A program made the translations under genes and the position numbers. From contig NC_003281.10 of NCBI RefSeq assembly GCF_000002985.6, positions 9,052,001-9,116,000 on the forward strand: a stretch of DNA of 64,000 bases, in the 5' to 3' direction. Source of the DNA: Caenorhabditis elegans (taxonomy: Eukaryota > Nematoda > Chromadorea > Rhabditida > Rhabditidae). Positions 23,960 to 35,800 of the stretch are shown piece after piece. Position 1 is the first letter of the stretch. Each line of letters begins with the position of its first letter. Below the pieces are notes generated by a model. The model worked only from the letters and a program-made list of their open reading frames with translations. It did no database searches and was not told the DNA's origin.

Positions 23960-25799
23960 TTAATGTGCAAGTTCGGCTGCCTCAGTTAATCTTAAAGTGT
24001 CACGAAGTTCGACAGCTTTTCGAGTTTTTCGAAACCCGAGAAACGAGACGTATACAGTTTGTAGCGCGAGTCCAGCTAAAACAGAAATACAAAAAGCTGC
24101 AAGTGAAACAATGACCATGAAACGACAACTTCCATTGCAAAGTGGAGTTTGCGGGCAACCGTATCTGAAATTAGAAATTAAAAATTCTTGAGCATCCGGT
24201 TTTCCTCAAAATATCTCACATAATACCTCTTTACATCTTAAAGTCGTGGGTGCTAAATTGTGTGATATCCAAAAAAGCTAACTTTATTTCAGAATTATCC
24301 TGATCAAAACGACGCATTTGGCGTGAAACAGATGAGATTTTGTTGGCGCGAGAGACAAAAATCTACCAGCTTTGAGAGGAACTTTGGTAACTGTCTGTCA
24401 ACAATTTGATCAATTATTAAAGGTCGGCAAAAAGTAGTAAAGTGTTTGGTAGGAAATTATCAAGTGAGTCAAGTTATTTAAATCATAATTTTTCAATCTA
24501 TAATTTTCATTGAAAATTTGATCACACTTTTTTACTCAATGTCCCTATATTTTTCTCATTTCCCAAGTTTTCCCTGCTTAAAATTCCCATAAAGCATCTT
24601 ACAATTGAGTAAGGTTTACCACATGTTCCATTAACAATATGTGTCAACTATCAAAAACCCACAATTCCCTCATTGAAAAAGTGACATGTGTGAACGATGA
24701 ATCTTCAACCAAAAAAAAGTCTCACCGGCCACATGGCAAATTTCCGACAAGTTGAAGGGATCCGATAGTGTGGAAATAGGTCTCGGAAAAGTTCAATTCC
24801 CACGAATCGGTTTCTACAATAGTTGTTCCATTTTCATCGGGCGCTGTAAATGTGAATTCGATGATATTCACATCTTCCGTAACATCAATTGTTATTTCAT
24901 CAAGACTTCCATTATTGTATATCATTGTATGTTCATATAATGGTTCCGTAGAGTTTGAATCAGGAAATGACTGTTTCTGAAAAATGAATGATTAATAATA
25001 ATAATAATTTATTACGCTCGCTGGGAGACGTGAAGGAATACAGAATACAAAAGTTATCATTGTTCGCTTGAACTAGAATTGGTGCAGTCGGCCAATCGTT
25101 TCCATTCCATTAGAATGTTGTCCTTGTCCTTGCGTAGACTCCCCCATAGTGGGCGAGCGATTCCCGAGTGAAAATAATCACGGAATCTTTAGAATTATTT
25201 AGAATTATTTTCTAGAATTATTTTCTTAGAATTATTTTCTTATGTAATGGAGTTTTCTGTAGATTTTTGGTTACTTAATCCTGCAATCACTTCTTATTTT
25301 TCTATTTGTTACCATTCTATTTCCTAGTAGTAGTGTTGCTACAAAATCAAGCTCGAGCCATTCCGAAGATTATAGGCACAAAATGCCTACATGCCTACAA
25401 TGCCTCCACTGGGCGATTGCCAAAGTACAGCTGAACTTGTTTTTTTCTGTTTTGAAAATAATTCTCAAACAATTCTAATTTTTATATATTCAAAATCCCA
25501 TAAAATTCGAGTAGTTTCAGCAAACAAACAGAAAAAAATCCGATAGGCAGGCATATTTTAAATTCTAAATTTACTGCGTTCAAGTTTCCTACTTTTGAGT
25601 TAAGTTTAAATGTTTAAAATTTCTTGGTTGAAGTCTCAAAACTATCTCTTACCAGAAAACGTATATTTACTTCGCAACCGTTTTGATCTTGACAAACCAT
25701 TGCCAAAAACATTTTATCATATCTCGAGTTTTGATTATTTATTGATGCTACCAAACTAACAAAACTTAGAGCAAATAATGAGTGAAACATAGCATTCAT
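23960..25799 (-). CDS. Small type I membrane protein, paralogue of the downstream gene
   Basis: Three exons (25653-25799, 24726-24976, 23960-24164) give 200 residues. The product begins with a signal peptide (MNAMFHSLFALSFVSLVAS). The lumenal part contains VCQDQNGCEVNIRF, several N-glycosylation sequons, and a Cys cluster (PCGRYGCPQTPLC) just before one membrane span near residues 148-172 (MVIVSLAAFCISVLAGLAL). A basic tail with FRKTRKAVELR follows. The cysteine spacing and domain order parallel the next gene downstream. Intron 1 (24977-25652) carries a tandem AT-rich repeat. The start Met is the first of two close ATGs; using the second would drop three residues. Function unknown. Confidence 0.72.
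25189..25241. repeat. Short tandem repeat, TTAGAATTATTTTC-like units
   Basis: About four direct copies of a 10-14 nt unit built on 'tagaattatttt' lie in the first intron of the membrane-protein gene. No regulatory role is evident. Confidence 0.75.
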
Positions 25800-28472
25800 G
25801 ATCTGAAAAATTTGTTTGTTTTGTTTTAATGCATAAAACGAGGAAGAGACCAAATGATCAATAAATACAACAGTTTCAAATGTAAGCAATGTTTAGAACC
25901 CATATTCATTCAAATTTCTGAAAAGAAGTATCTTAAAACTACTGTAGGTGCTTTTTGGTTATGTTTCTCATACTTACGGCCTTGCTGGGCAAGTGTTCAA
26001 AATACTTTCACATCTCAAGAAAAGAGCCTATTGATGGCTTTGTCAGTGAAAAGAAACACCGTTAGACAACTTAAGCCGTTGCCTCACAGATTTTTGGCTT
26101 ATGTAGTTCAAGATCGGTGTCCGGTAATCTTCGGAACAAAATATTAAAATCATATGATTTTAAATTTAGTGATGTTTGAATAGATTATTCGATCTAGCAG
26201 TTATTACAAAATTTGAATGCTAAGTTTATCACGTATATACAATTTTTCTATAAAATTTGCAATTGGGCCTTTGTTTGGAAAATAAACTGGAAAAAGAAAA
26301 CTATACATTGAGAAGGTTTTATTTTTTGAAAAAGTGAGCTATACATGTATCCCTCAGGATTATAGACCGCCACTAAAAACCACGCATGGAATTCAAGTGG
26401 TTTGAAAATTTGATATAATTGTGAAGTGTTTTCTGTTTTCACAAAAACACACTAGATGAAAAATTCCAGTTAAGAAAAAAAAAAGAATTTTTCTAGTCTT
26501 GAATATATAATTTTCACACGAACAAATCTTCTGAAACTAAATAAAATCAGCTGTGTGAAATCTATGAAGTGGCGCCTGAAAAGTATTCAGCAGGAGAGGA
26601 GGCAATTGAAGGGACCCACGTCGTCTGATACAGCCCCCTTCTGCTCGTGTTTTCTGCTGCTTATTGCACCAAAAAAACGGCGAAAACTAGAGAAAGACGG
26701 AGTTCACAGCTTCTCGAAAAAAACGAGAGTGGATGAAAGAGAAAATGGAGAGACTGACTAACAAAGAAATACTGGAACTCCTTCTTTTTGGAAATTGTTT
26801 TCCGAGAGAGAGAAAAGTGGAAAAATTGTTCGACGTACTTTTGGGAAAATTTATAACTTTTACAACGGCAAAATGCAGGCTTTACACCTATAAATTTTAG
26901 CAAAGTTCTAGAACCAAGAGAAACTCATTCGAGGAGAAAACCGCAGTCGATTAATGGACACAGAAGAGCTGGGACACTTCTTCATAATAAGCTATTTTAT
27001 TTATTATTTTTATTCAATTTTAGTGTTGTAATATACAAAACTGTTTGCTCAATCTGGAACCAAAAGTACTTTTTTGTTGAAAGTTTGAAATAGGTTTTCG
27101 AAATTTGCACGAAAGTTGCCAATTGCCTCCGATATTCCGTCGGAATTTTTGAAAAAAACTTCAGAGAAAAACTAAGGTTCAGAGAAAATGTAAATTATGA
27201 ATGTGTGCTCTGAGATAAACGCAAAAAAATGCTGAAAGTAAAAAGAGATGAGATTGTGTACGGAAATAGAGGCCGTGCGCGGATTATGGAAGTCACAAGG
27301 AAAAATAAAAAATAAATACATACACGGAGAGAGAAAAGAGAAAAAGTGAAAGAAAAATGAAGTCGAGATTGTTTTTGTGCATTTCTATTCTATGTGTAGA
27401 AAATTTAAGACGTTGTGGGTGGAATACTTTTCAGATTATCTGAGCCGCTTATTGTAAAATAATCGTAATTTTTCTGTCAAAAGAAGGGAGTATGATTGGA
27501 GATGGTAGAAGCAGATTGAAAAGATTAGGGATTATATGATTGGAAAGATTTAATGTTTGTTGTTAGTTGTGCATTATAGTATTATTGATGTATAGAGGTG
27601 GTTTTAGAATCTTGAACACGCTCTGAAAATTGCGGATGAGTTGCCCATTGGTTTGATTAAGAATTGAGAAATGAGTGAAAAGTATAAAAATAGATAAAAA
27701 TCAGTAACGTCGAAAATAACAAATGATTTTTAAAAATAAATTTTAATCAAGTACATCTTGATAACAATAATTTTATAAATTCAACAACTTCATCATTATG
27801 TCATTTTAAAACATTTGGACAAGCTGGACACTTCATCGAATGGATGGCGGAATTCTCTTCTTTGCTGGATTGTCAACGTTCGGGTCCTACAACAAAGATG
27901 CATCAACGTTTATTCTCGTTCAGCGTTGGATGGTGGATGTCAGATATTATGGATAGTGCTTCAACTGCCTTAAAGCACAGTGAATTCCTCTGTTTAGAAC
28001 CTGAAATAACGCTATTTGATCCCAAGTACCTAAAATCAATATGGTTATGTTTCTTAATTGAAAGGATGCTATTTGATTTTGAGTACTTGAAACAATATAA
28101 GTTTTGACAGGCTTGCAATAAGATGGGACTTTGATTTTTAGGTTTTTTTTAAATTCCAATCTCTAGCAACTTCTGTGCAAGTTTTTTAAATGGCCAATTG
28201 ACAAGTCTCAAGCATCGACTTTGCAGACTTTTTTCTCCGTTAAATCTTTCCAATTGTCTCCGATCAGTTCTTTCACTAAAAGTAATTTATCTTAGAGGCC
28301 CGAATGCTACTGTTGTGAGGGCATCATTTGTTTGAGATACCAACTGCTACTGATTTAATGAGTCATTACAGAAAGCATCAAGTTTTTATTGCGATTCAAA
28401 GTTTATAGAAAACCAATAACCAACCATTAAGCTTATTACATTAAAAACAAAAAGAAAATGCGAAATGGAAAT
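25800..28472. other. Intergenic region, no gene recognised
   Basis: This 2.7 kb is AT-rich with purine-rich stretches (26.55-27.4 kb). Reading frames of up to about 97 codons occur, but none has splice-site support, codon bias or a recognisable domain. It contains the promoter of the small membrane-protein gene on its left and the far-2 3' flank on its right. Confidence 0.5.
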
Positions 28473-29177
28473 TTAGTTGAGGTATTGTCCGACCATGGCT
28501 TGAACCTTCTCGTCTGAAAATTAATATAATTATTAAATTGAAAATTATTAGAAGTTTATTAAACTCACTCTTGAAGAATCCGGTGAGGATTGGGAATTCC
28601 TTGGCGATGGAGTCCTTGGCATCTTGGGAAAGTCCCTTGTAGGCTTCGATGTGGCTGAAATGTTATCCTGACAGAGAAATTTGTAATTTTCTCGAAACTT
28701 ACGTCTTGGCGGTGGTCTTGAGGGTGTCGAGGGATGGCTTCTCTCCGGCCAAGTATTGAGCGTGGATCTTACGTCCTTCAGCGATAGCCTTCTTGACGAA
28801 AGCCTTAGCCTCATCATTGAGAGCGTTGACCTTGTCCTTGACGATTTGGTGGAGCTTGGAGGCCTTCTCGTGGAGAGTTGGAGACTTTTCCTTGAGGGCG
28901 TTCAAGAACTGCAATTTAATATTTTGATTATTGGTCTAGAGTTTTCAATTTTCAGACTCACATCATCCTCGCTCTTGAAGTCCTTGTATCCCTTGGCGAC
29001 CTCCTTAAGAATAGCCTTCTCTTCTGGGGTGATGGACTTAAGATGCTCGGAGACCTCGGCTGGGATAAGGGACTTGTATTCAGCTGGGATATCGTCATAG
29101 TTCTCTGGGACCTCCGGGACTGGAGCAGAGAAGGCGAGGGCAGCGACAGCGGCGAGGATGATAGTGGCACGGATCAT
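28473..29177 (-). CDS. far-2: Fatty-acid and retinol-binding protein FAR-2
   Basis: Four exons (28962-29177, 28703-28908, 28569-28654, 28473-28513) give 182 residues. The FAR family is nematode-specific: small secreted, helix-rich proteins that bind fatty acids and retinol. A signal peptide (MIRATIILAAVAALAFSAP) precedes the conserved start PEVPENYDDIPAEYKSLIP. Amphipathic Lys/Glu-rich helices follow and the protein ends in a GQYLN-type tail. It is about 60-65% identical by eye to the divergent neighbour at 29830, and the last intron falls at the same place in both. far-2 has two further introns that far-1 lacks. Assigning this copy as far-2 rather than far-1 is from memory of the FAR-1 sequence and is fairly but not fully certain. 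Confidence 0.93.
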
Positions 29178-29829
29178 TACTGAAAATTTGAAAGATTATG
29201 AGAATCGGGGATGTGACGAAGAAGAAGAAGAATAAGAAGAAGAAGAAAGCGAAATGAGACTGAAGTGTTGATTTCCATTGTTCTGAGCATCTTTTAAAGT
29301 CGAACAAAAAGAGGCGGACCACATGGTGACCCCAGAAGAATTACAATCAACTAGCGAGAGTGTAGTCCTTTGAGAGACTCAGAAAATGAGCAATTCAAAT
29401 GGGCGGAGTCAGTGAGATAGAGCAGTTGCGAAGAATCAGCAGCAGCAAAGGGAATCGAAATAGAAATAGAAAAAAGAAACATTTTTTCCTAAACTTCATT
29501 ACACTAAAAGTGGTTTTTTATAATAGAAATAAGGGAAAAATGAGGTCTGCGTCTCGAAGGGAACGTGATATTTCATCGGAACTCTCATGGTTCAACGCAC
29601 TATTTCGTTGATGAAACGAGGTTCAAACATACATCATCCAAGGTCGTATAAAAGATCGGCTGGCGGAGCAGAATCGGCACAGCAGAAGCAGCTCAAAGCT
29701 TCATCTTCTACTTCGAAACTTTGCTAAATGGTTTCTTTTTTCTAGTTTACTGGTTCTTTAACTTTGATATCACCTTCTATTTCTATTTCACCTTAAAATT
29801 TCCCACCCCTAATTTAAAATATTGCAGTA
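29178..29829. promoter_or_regulatory. Shared divergent promoter of far-2 and far-1
   Basis: The 652 nt between the two start codons must hold both promoters. A TATAAAA at 29647-29653 suits far-1, and a TTTAAAAG-type element on the minus strand near 29291-29298 could serve far-2. An acceptor (ATATTGCAG) ending at 29827 lies 2 nt before the far-1 ATG, so far-1 is trans-spliced or has a 5' UTR intron. A (GAA)n-like run lies at 29220-29250. Confidence 0.6.
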
Positions 29830-30450
29830 ATGATCCGCGCCTTCCTCGTCGTAGCCCTTGCCTCCGTGGCTGTCTTCTCTGCCCCAATCCCAGAGGTTCC
29901 ACAGAACTTCGACGACATCCCAGCCGAGTACAAGGGACTCATCCCAGCTGAAGTTGCCGAGCACCTCAAGGCCATCACCGCTGAGGAGAAGGCTGCTCTT
30001 AAGGAACTCGCCCAAAACCACAAGGAATACAAGACCGAGGAAGAATTCAAGGCTGCTCTCAAGGAAAAGTCTCCATCCCTTTACGAGAAGGCTGGAAAGC
30101 TCGAGGCTCTCCTCACCGCTAAATTCGAGAAACTCGATGCCACCGCTCAGGCTCTTGTCAAGAAGATCATCGCCAAGGGACGTGAACTCCACCAACAATA
30201 CCTCGCCGGAGATAAGCCAACTCTTGATTCTCTTAAGGAACTCGCCAAGGGATACATCGCTGAATACAAGGCTCTTTCTGATGACGCCAAGGCTACCATC
30301 ACCGCTGAGTTCCCAATCCTCACTGGATTCTTCCAAAGTGAGTTTTAAAATTCTGAGATTTTTGAGCATTCAAATTGTTTAATTCAAACAATAATTTTAT
30401 TATTTTCAGACGAAAAGATTCAAGCCATCGTCGGACAATACGTCAACTAA
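29830..30450 (+). CDS. far-1: Fatty-acid and retinol-binding protein FAR-1
   Basis: Two exons (29830-30337 and 30410-30450) give 182 residues. The protein starts with a signal peptide (MIRAFLVVALASVAVFSAP), then PEVPQNFDDIPAEYKGLIP and Lys/Glu/Ala-rich helices, and ends GQYVN. The codons are strongly biased toward C-ending, high-expression choices, unlike most genes in the window, which fits an abundant secreted lipid carrier. AATAAA at 30494-30499 is the likely polyadenylation signal. Together with far-2 it forms a head-to-head paralogue pair. Confidence 0.95.
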
Positions 30451-32887
30451 GAAGTAATAATTATGATATGGTTTTCCAATTATTTTCCCCCAAAATAAAG
30501 TATTTTAATTCAAATAACGATTGATTGTTCTCTAGAAAAGATGGAAAGAATTGAAGTTTGGTCGGTGAAATGAATCCCAAATGGCTACCACATGTCGGCT
30601 TCACGTAAAGCACATTTTCGAAACTTTCGAGTTGTCTTCACAAAGTTTATGGGTTTTGTTGTGGTTGTTGTGATTGTAAACAATATGGTTCCGAGGTCCA
30701 TTGAGCAGTTGAAAGAATTGGGTACAAAGTGCAGGGTTACGGTAGCTTATTTGCCAACAACGTAATTCAGAAACTGGAAGGACAAGTTGCATAGTTTTTT
30801 GAAGTTTGAAAAGCGCAGGTAGGAAAACTTGATAATTTTTCAAAATTTCCAAAAGAGAATAAGTCAAAAACTAATAGGTTTTGCAAAAAAAATTTCTACA
30901 TACAAAATATAGGTCATAACGTTTTCTTTGTTTTTGTTATTGACAATTTGTTATCAACTCTTCTTTGAAAAAAGTTAAAGCATTTGACATCTGGCGGCTT
31001 AATTTTTTCCAATCATTTTTGGAGCTTTCTGTAATTAACTGAATTTCATGGTATTTTCAATTAAAAAAAACAGATTTTCATTCTTTATGCTCCTCGAATT
31101 CGATTCTTCAACATTTTTGATAGAAAATGTTAAAAGTGCGACATCGTGGTCGCGTTTTTGTAAAGCTCATTTGCAGAACTTCATAGCATTTGTCAATCCG
31201 TGATCTCTACTTTTCCATCTCTTTTTCAATCGAATCTAGAACATTCCAATCCCTATCATCTTATCTCTTTATCAATTTCATCAGGCTCTTCATTGACCCC
31301 ATTACACTTTGATGTACCTGCAAACCTTAGTCAATGAGATGTTTTGTTTCAGTTTCATCAGAGGGATCTTCTGAACGCTTCAGACACTTCATAACACACT
31401 ACAAACCACAAAGTATGTCTATGGCTCAATTGTGTCACGTGATGTCTTGCAGCTTTTTGAGAAATGAAAGAAGAAGAAGCTCAAAAGCACAAAGACAGTG
31501 TAAAAAAGAAAAAAAACTAAAGGTGAATCAGGAATCATGAAAAAATCAAAGAAAAAGTGCAACTTTATCTCTTTTTTATCATCACCACCAATTGCTCAAA
31601 TTGTTCCCATTAATGCATGGAAGATGGAGCCAGGTGTGATGTGGTACTTCTCAATTTGTTTGGCTGAAAAGGTCATTGAACAACTGACTTGAAGAATTAT
31701 GTCAGATTCTTTAAACTTTCACTCTGACAGAACAAAACTAATCTTGCGTAGTTATATCATTCGATTGTTACGTCGAAAATACGGTACCTGGTCTCAACGC
31801 GAATGCGTTTTGTTAAATGTGAAAAGGTGTGCGCCTTTTAAGAGTACTGTGATTTCAAACTTTGTGGAATTTTAATCGATTTTTCATAGTTTTTCTCAGG
31901 AAATCTATGTTTTTATATTGTTTGATTTTCGTTTTTTTAAAAGTTTATCGAAAATATGATTATCATAAAAAATATGTATATAATATGTTCATCGAAAAAA
32001 TATACAAAATATTTTATATTATTATTATTGGCAAAAACAAGTACTTAGTTTAAAGAAGCAGTACGATGTGTTTGCACGTAAAATAAAATGCAAGAGTGCA
32101 CTCAACAGAGCTCACCAACTACCGTAATCATAGAGAATGACGTCTGAATTTTCTTTTTCCGGATCTGTAAACCTGTGGTTTCTTACGTATTTTTTTCTGT
32201 AATGTCCATTACATTGGTGTGATCTATAATCGGTTGATAACTGACTGATAAACAAATGAATGAATTTTTCTATAATTCTATAGAACGCTCCAATTTCCAC
32301 CTTCCACTGTTTATAAAATATTGTTCAAATTTAATCTTCCATCAACAAACTGCATATCAAATTTCTAATAAACAAGAAGAATCGTCCCATTGGGGCTTAT
32401 CAAAGGGTCACATCTCTTGTGTATGTGCTCACGGAGCCAGCAGCGGGGTCTTAGATAAATGGGGTTGCATCTGGCCAAGGGGGACCCCATCATTTATCAA
32501 GGAGCCGATGGGAGGACAAAGAGCAAAGCGGAGATGGAAGGAAGAAGGGAACAACAAGAAGAGAGGAAAGGGATGCATTATGAATTCAATTTGAATTTTA
32601 AATGTGACTAATTTATGTTCCTTTAACAAGATGGGAACTGAATGGATTAGCTGTTGCCAATTTCGACTTCATTGAGCACTCATGTACAAGTGTGGAAATG
32701 GGGAAATGTAGTAGAACAAATAACAGAGTAAAATTGAAACTTTCACTATTCTAGCTTGATTTGAAAAATTTAACAACACAAACAAAAATGAAAGGAAAAC
32801 TATTTGGAACAAAACAAAAAAAGAGGAAAAATGAGATAATACGATTGAAATCTGAAGGTTTAAAGGCTTCTCTCTAGATAATAATAA
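30451..32887. other. Intergenic region with a truncated family A repeat
   Basis: Beyond the far-1 3' UTR I see no gene. A half copy of the family A repeat lies at about 31770-31905 ('aatacggtacctggtctc', 'aaaaggtgtgcgccttttaag') with no matching right arm. The rest is AT-rich, and reading frames of up to ~112 codons have no domain or splice support. Confidence 0.5.
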
Positions 32888-35800
32888 TTAAGCAACCGTG
32901 TAAGGCTTCGGCTTGACAAGATATCTGAAGGACCGTTTCGCAAGCGAACCACGCGAGAATTTGTGTCGCAATCGTTTAGTGTAGCTCTTTCCTACTTCTG
33001 CATCAACCACATTTCGGTATCGGAGAACTGCTTCAATTAGATTGTCTGGTGATTCAACAGGTTGGCTATGGTCAATAATGTTCGTGTTTGTTCTGAAATT
33101 AAGAAGTAGATTTTCATTGATTTTGAAGATTGGTTTTGGCAAATACCCTGGAGAGCACTTCTGTGACAATGAGAAATTCGGTTGAGAGTATCGTTCCAGT
33201 GGTACATTGGCAGCACGATCGCCAAAGAAGAGGACTCTGAAAAAATTACTTTATTTTTAATTTCATAGAATTTAAACTTTCGCTGAATATTTTTTGCTGG
33301 AAAATCGGGTTATCTAGCTTCAAAATTCATGAATTTCGAAATTTGACTTTTGTTTTCAAAAAAAAAAGACACTCGAAAATGTAACTAGCGTAGTAGGTTC
33401 AAAAATGTTCCAAAAAAGCGTTTTAAACAGAATATTATCTGTTTTTCGCTTTTTCTGGGTTTTCGGCGAATTTTATTTTTTCGTTGTCTTCGGCTTTTTT
33501 TTGCCCCAGCCCTGCTTCTGATTAAGCTTGAAATTTTAATTTTTTAAATATCATCTAGATGCGAAATTTTGCGCCAAAAATACGGTACCTAGTCTGAACA
33601 CGAAATTGTTTTTGAAATGTGTACTGTAACTTCAAGCTCTTGTTGCTGCTAAATTTTTATTGATTTTTCATTTTTTTCCCCCTAAAAACTACGAAAAATC
33701 TATGATAATTCACACTCTTTTACATTTTACAAAAAAACCGGGTACCGATTTTTTTGTGCAAAAATTGAAAATTTTCGCTTCTCGGTAATAGCTACAGGAG
33801 CATCGTATCAAATATTTTTTGATAAAAATTACTTTTCTGAAGTAATATCCCAGAGTCTGAGCAATGCTTCTCTAGCAGCCATATCAACAGCAATTGCCAA
33901 TGATTCTCCAGCACTTTGTCCAACATTCTTCAATTTGTCCGCATAAATTGCAACAACATAGATCGGCTCTGCGCTGTTCTCTCCGGCCGATCGAAGAACT
34001 CGTGGCTCAATTTCAGTGACACCGTTAGATTTTAACAAATCAGTTACAACAGCAAGAGGATCGGCAAGTGGGTATATGTCTGCAATTTATGAAATAAAAA
34101 TATAAATCTGGAAGATAATACCATTACCAGCAAAATCAATATCAACTAGTTGGGGAACTATGAAATCGATCACAAGATTTTTCACTTTTTCATCAGAGAA
34201 AACTCCAGCGAGAGCACGGAAAGCGTCGGCTGAGGATTCTTGACTGATCGGGAATTCTTTTGTACGGACAAGGTGGTCGATACCTGAAATTGAAATTATT
34301 TTGAAACTAAATATAAAATGCTGAACTGAAAACAAGATACAATTCGTGAGGAAGTCTCACCGAGATGACTAGCAATACCAGCAAGACATTCATCATCCAA
34401 AAGATGAGAATCAATTGCTTCAATCAATTCCTCAGGAGCCTTTGCCAAATGGAATCGCAAATATCTTTTAAGCCAAATCGACAGATTTTGCTCTCCACGT
34501 TTCACAAGCTCTGCATTATGTTCAGTTCCAACTTCTGCTCCCGGCTGAGCACTTTCTACATTTTCTTCGACGTCGGCTCTTTGAAAAAATGATTCATTTG
34601 TAAGCGCCTGAAAAATGAAAATTTTTCAGATTCCTACTTTGAAATATTTTTAACTTACCTTAATATACTGATCCTCGGATATTTCCGGTGCTCCAATTCT
34701 GTGTCCAAAAGCATATAGTTCACTGTCGTAATCCCTGCAAATTTTTAATTTGTCTTTATTCTAAAATTTCTCCTGTAAATATAAGCCATTTCCCATTTCT
34801 CCCTGTGTTGTGCAGAATAAATAAAAACATAGTGAATCAGTTTAATATACAATAGAAACGAGGTAAAATAATTAATATATATATTTATCATATCAACTTT
34901 ATTTGTTTCATAACTAAAGAGAAAATTCCTAGATAACACATAAAGGCACTCGATTGGTATGAAGCAGGTTAGAAATCAACGGAAGCAATCAGAATCAAAG
35001 CTATACTCTAAATAAATTTAAACCGTCGTAACATACTAACAAAAAGCTCTATATTAAAGAAAATCCGTATAAAAATCTCACAACAAAAAATACATGAGTG
35101 AGATGGTCCTGAATCAACAAGTTACATGCGGAATACACCGAATTTGGTTTCTGGGATTGGCTTTTGCAGGGTTGACTGGAAAGCGAGTCCGAGAACCTGG
35201 AAAAATTTGGGTTTTTCTAGAAGTGTTTTGAGAAACCATACCTTTCTGGTGTCTTTTGGATCGATAACTCCATCATCCCAAAGACGAGCGGAAGCAAAGT
35301 ATGGGTGTCCTTCCTTCTCAAACTTTTCCTCGACAGGTTTACGAAGCTCAAGATCTTGCTGATCCGTCCAGTCAGCTCCCTCGCGCTTCTTTTTCTCTTT
35401 TTGAACAGTTGAAAGTACATTCGCTGCCTGTTCTCCACCCATTACGGAAATTCGAGAATTAGGCCACATGAACACATATCTGGAAATAGCTAGATTGAAA
35501 GTATCCCAACTATATTTTCCAAACCTTGGACTGTATCCTCTTCCACACATTCCGTAGTTTCCAGCTCCGTATGAACCTCCGACGAGAACGGTGATTTTTG
35601 GAACCTTTGCACAAGCGACCGCAGTAACTAATTTAGCTCCATGTTTAGCAATTCCGCCGGCTTCAGCATCTCTTCCAACCTAAAAAATTAGATTAAACTC
35701 TGTGAATATTGAAAAATTGTCGAATCATACCATGAATCCAGTGATATTTTGAAGGAAAAGAAGAGGAATCTTCCGTTGACAACACAGCTCAATAAAATGA

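Noticed and set aside
25015-25159. Possible small inverted-repeat element with CGCTCGC ends in the membrane-protein gene intron
   Set aside because: Only about 7 nt of the termini pair cleanly and no target duplication is evident.
26555-28159. Several 64-97 codon frames between the membrane-protein genes and far-2
   Set aside because: No consistent exon chain could be built and no conserved motif is visible.
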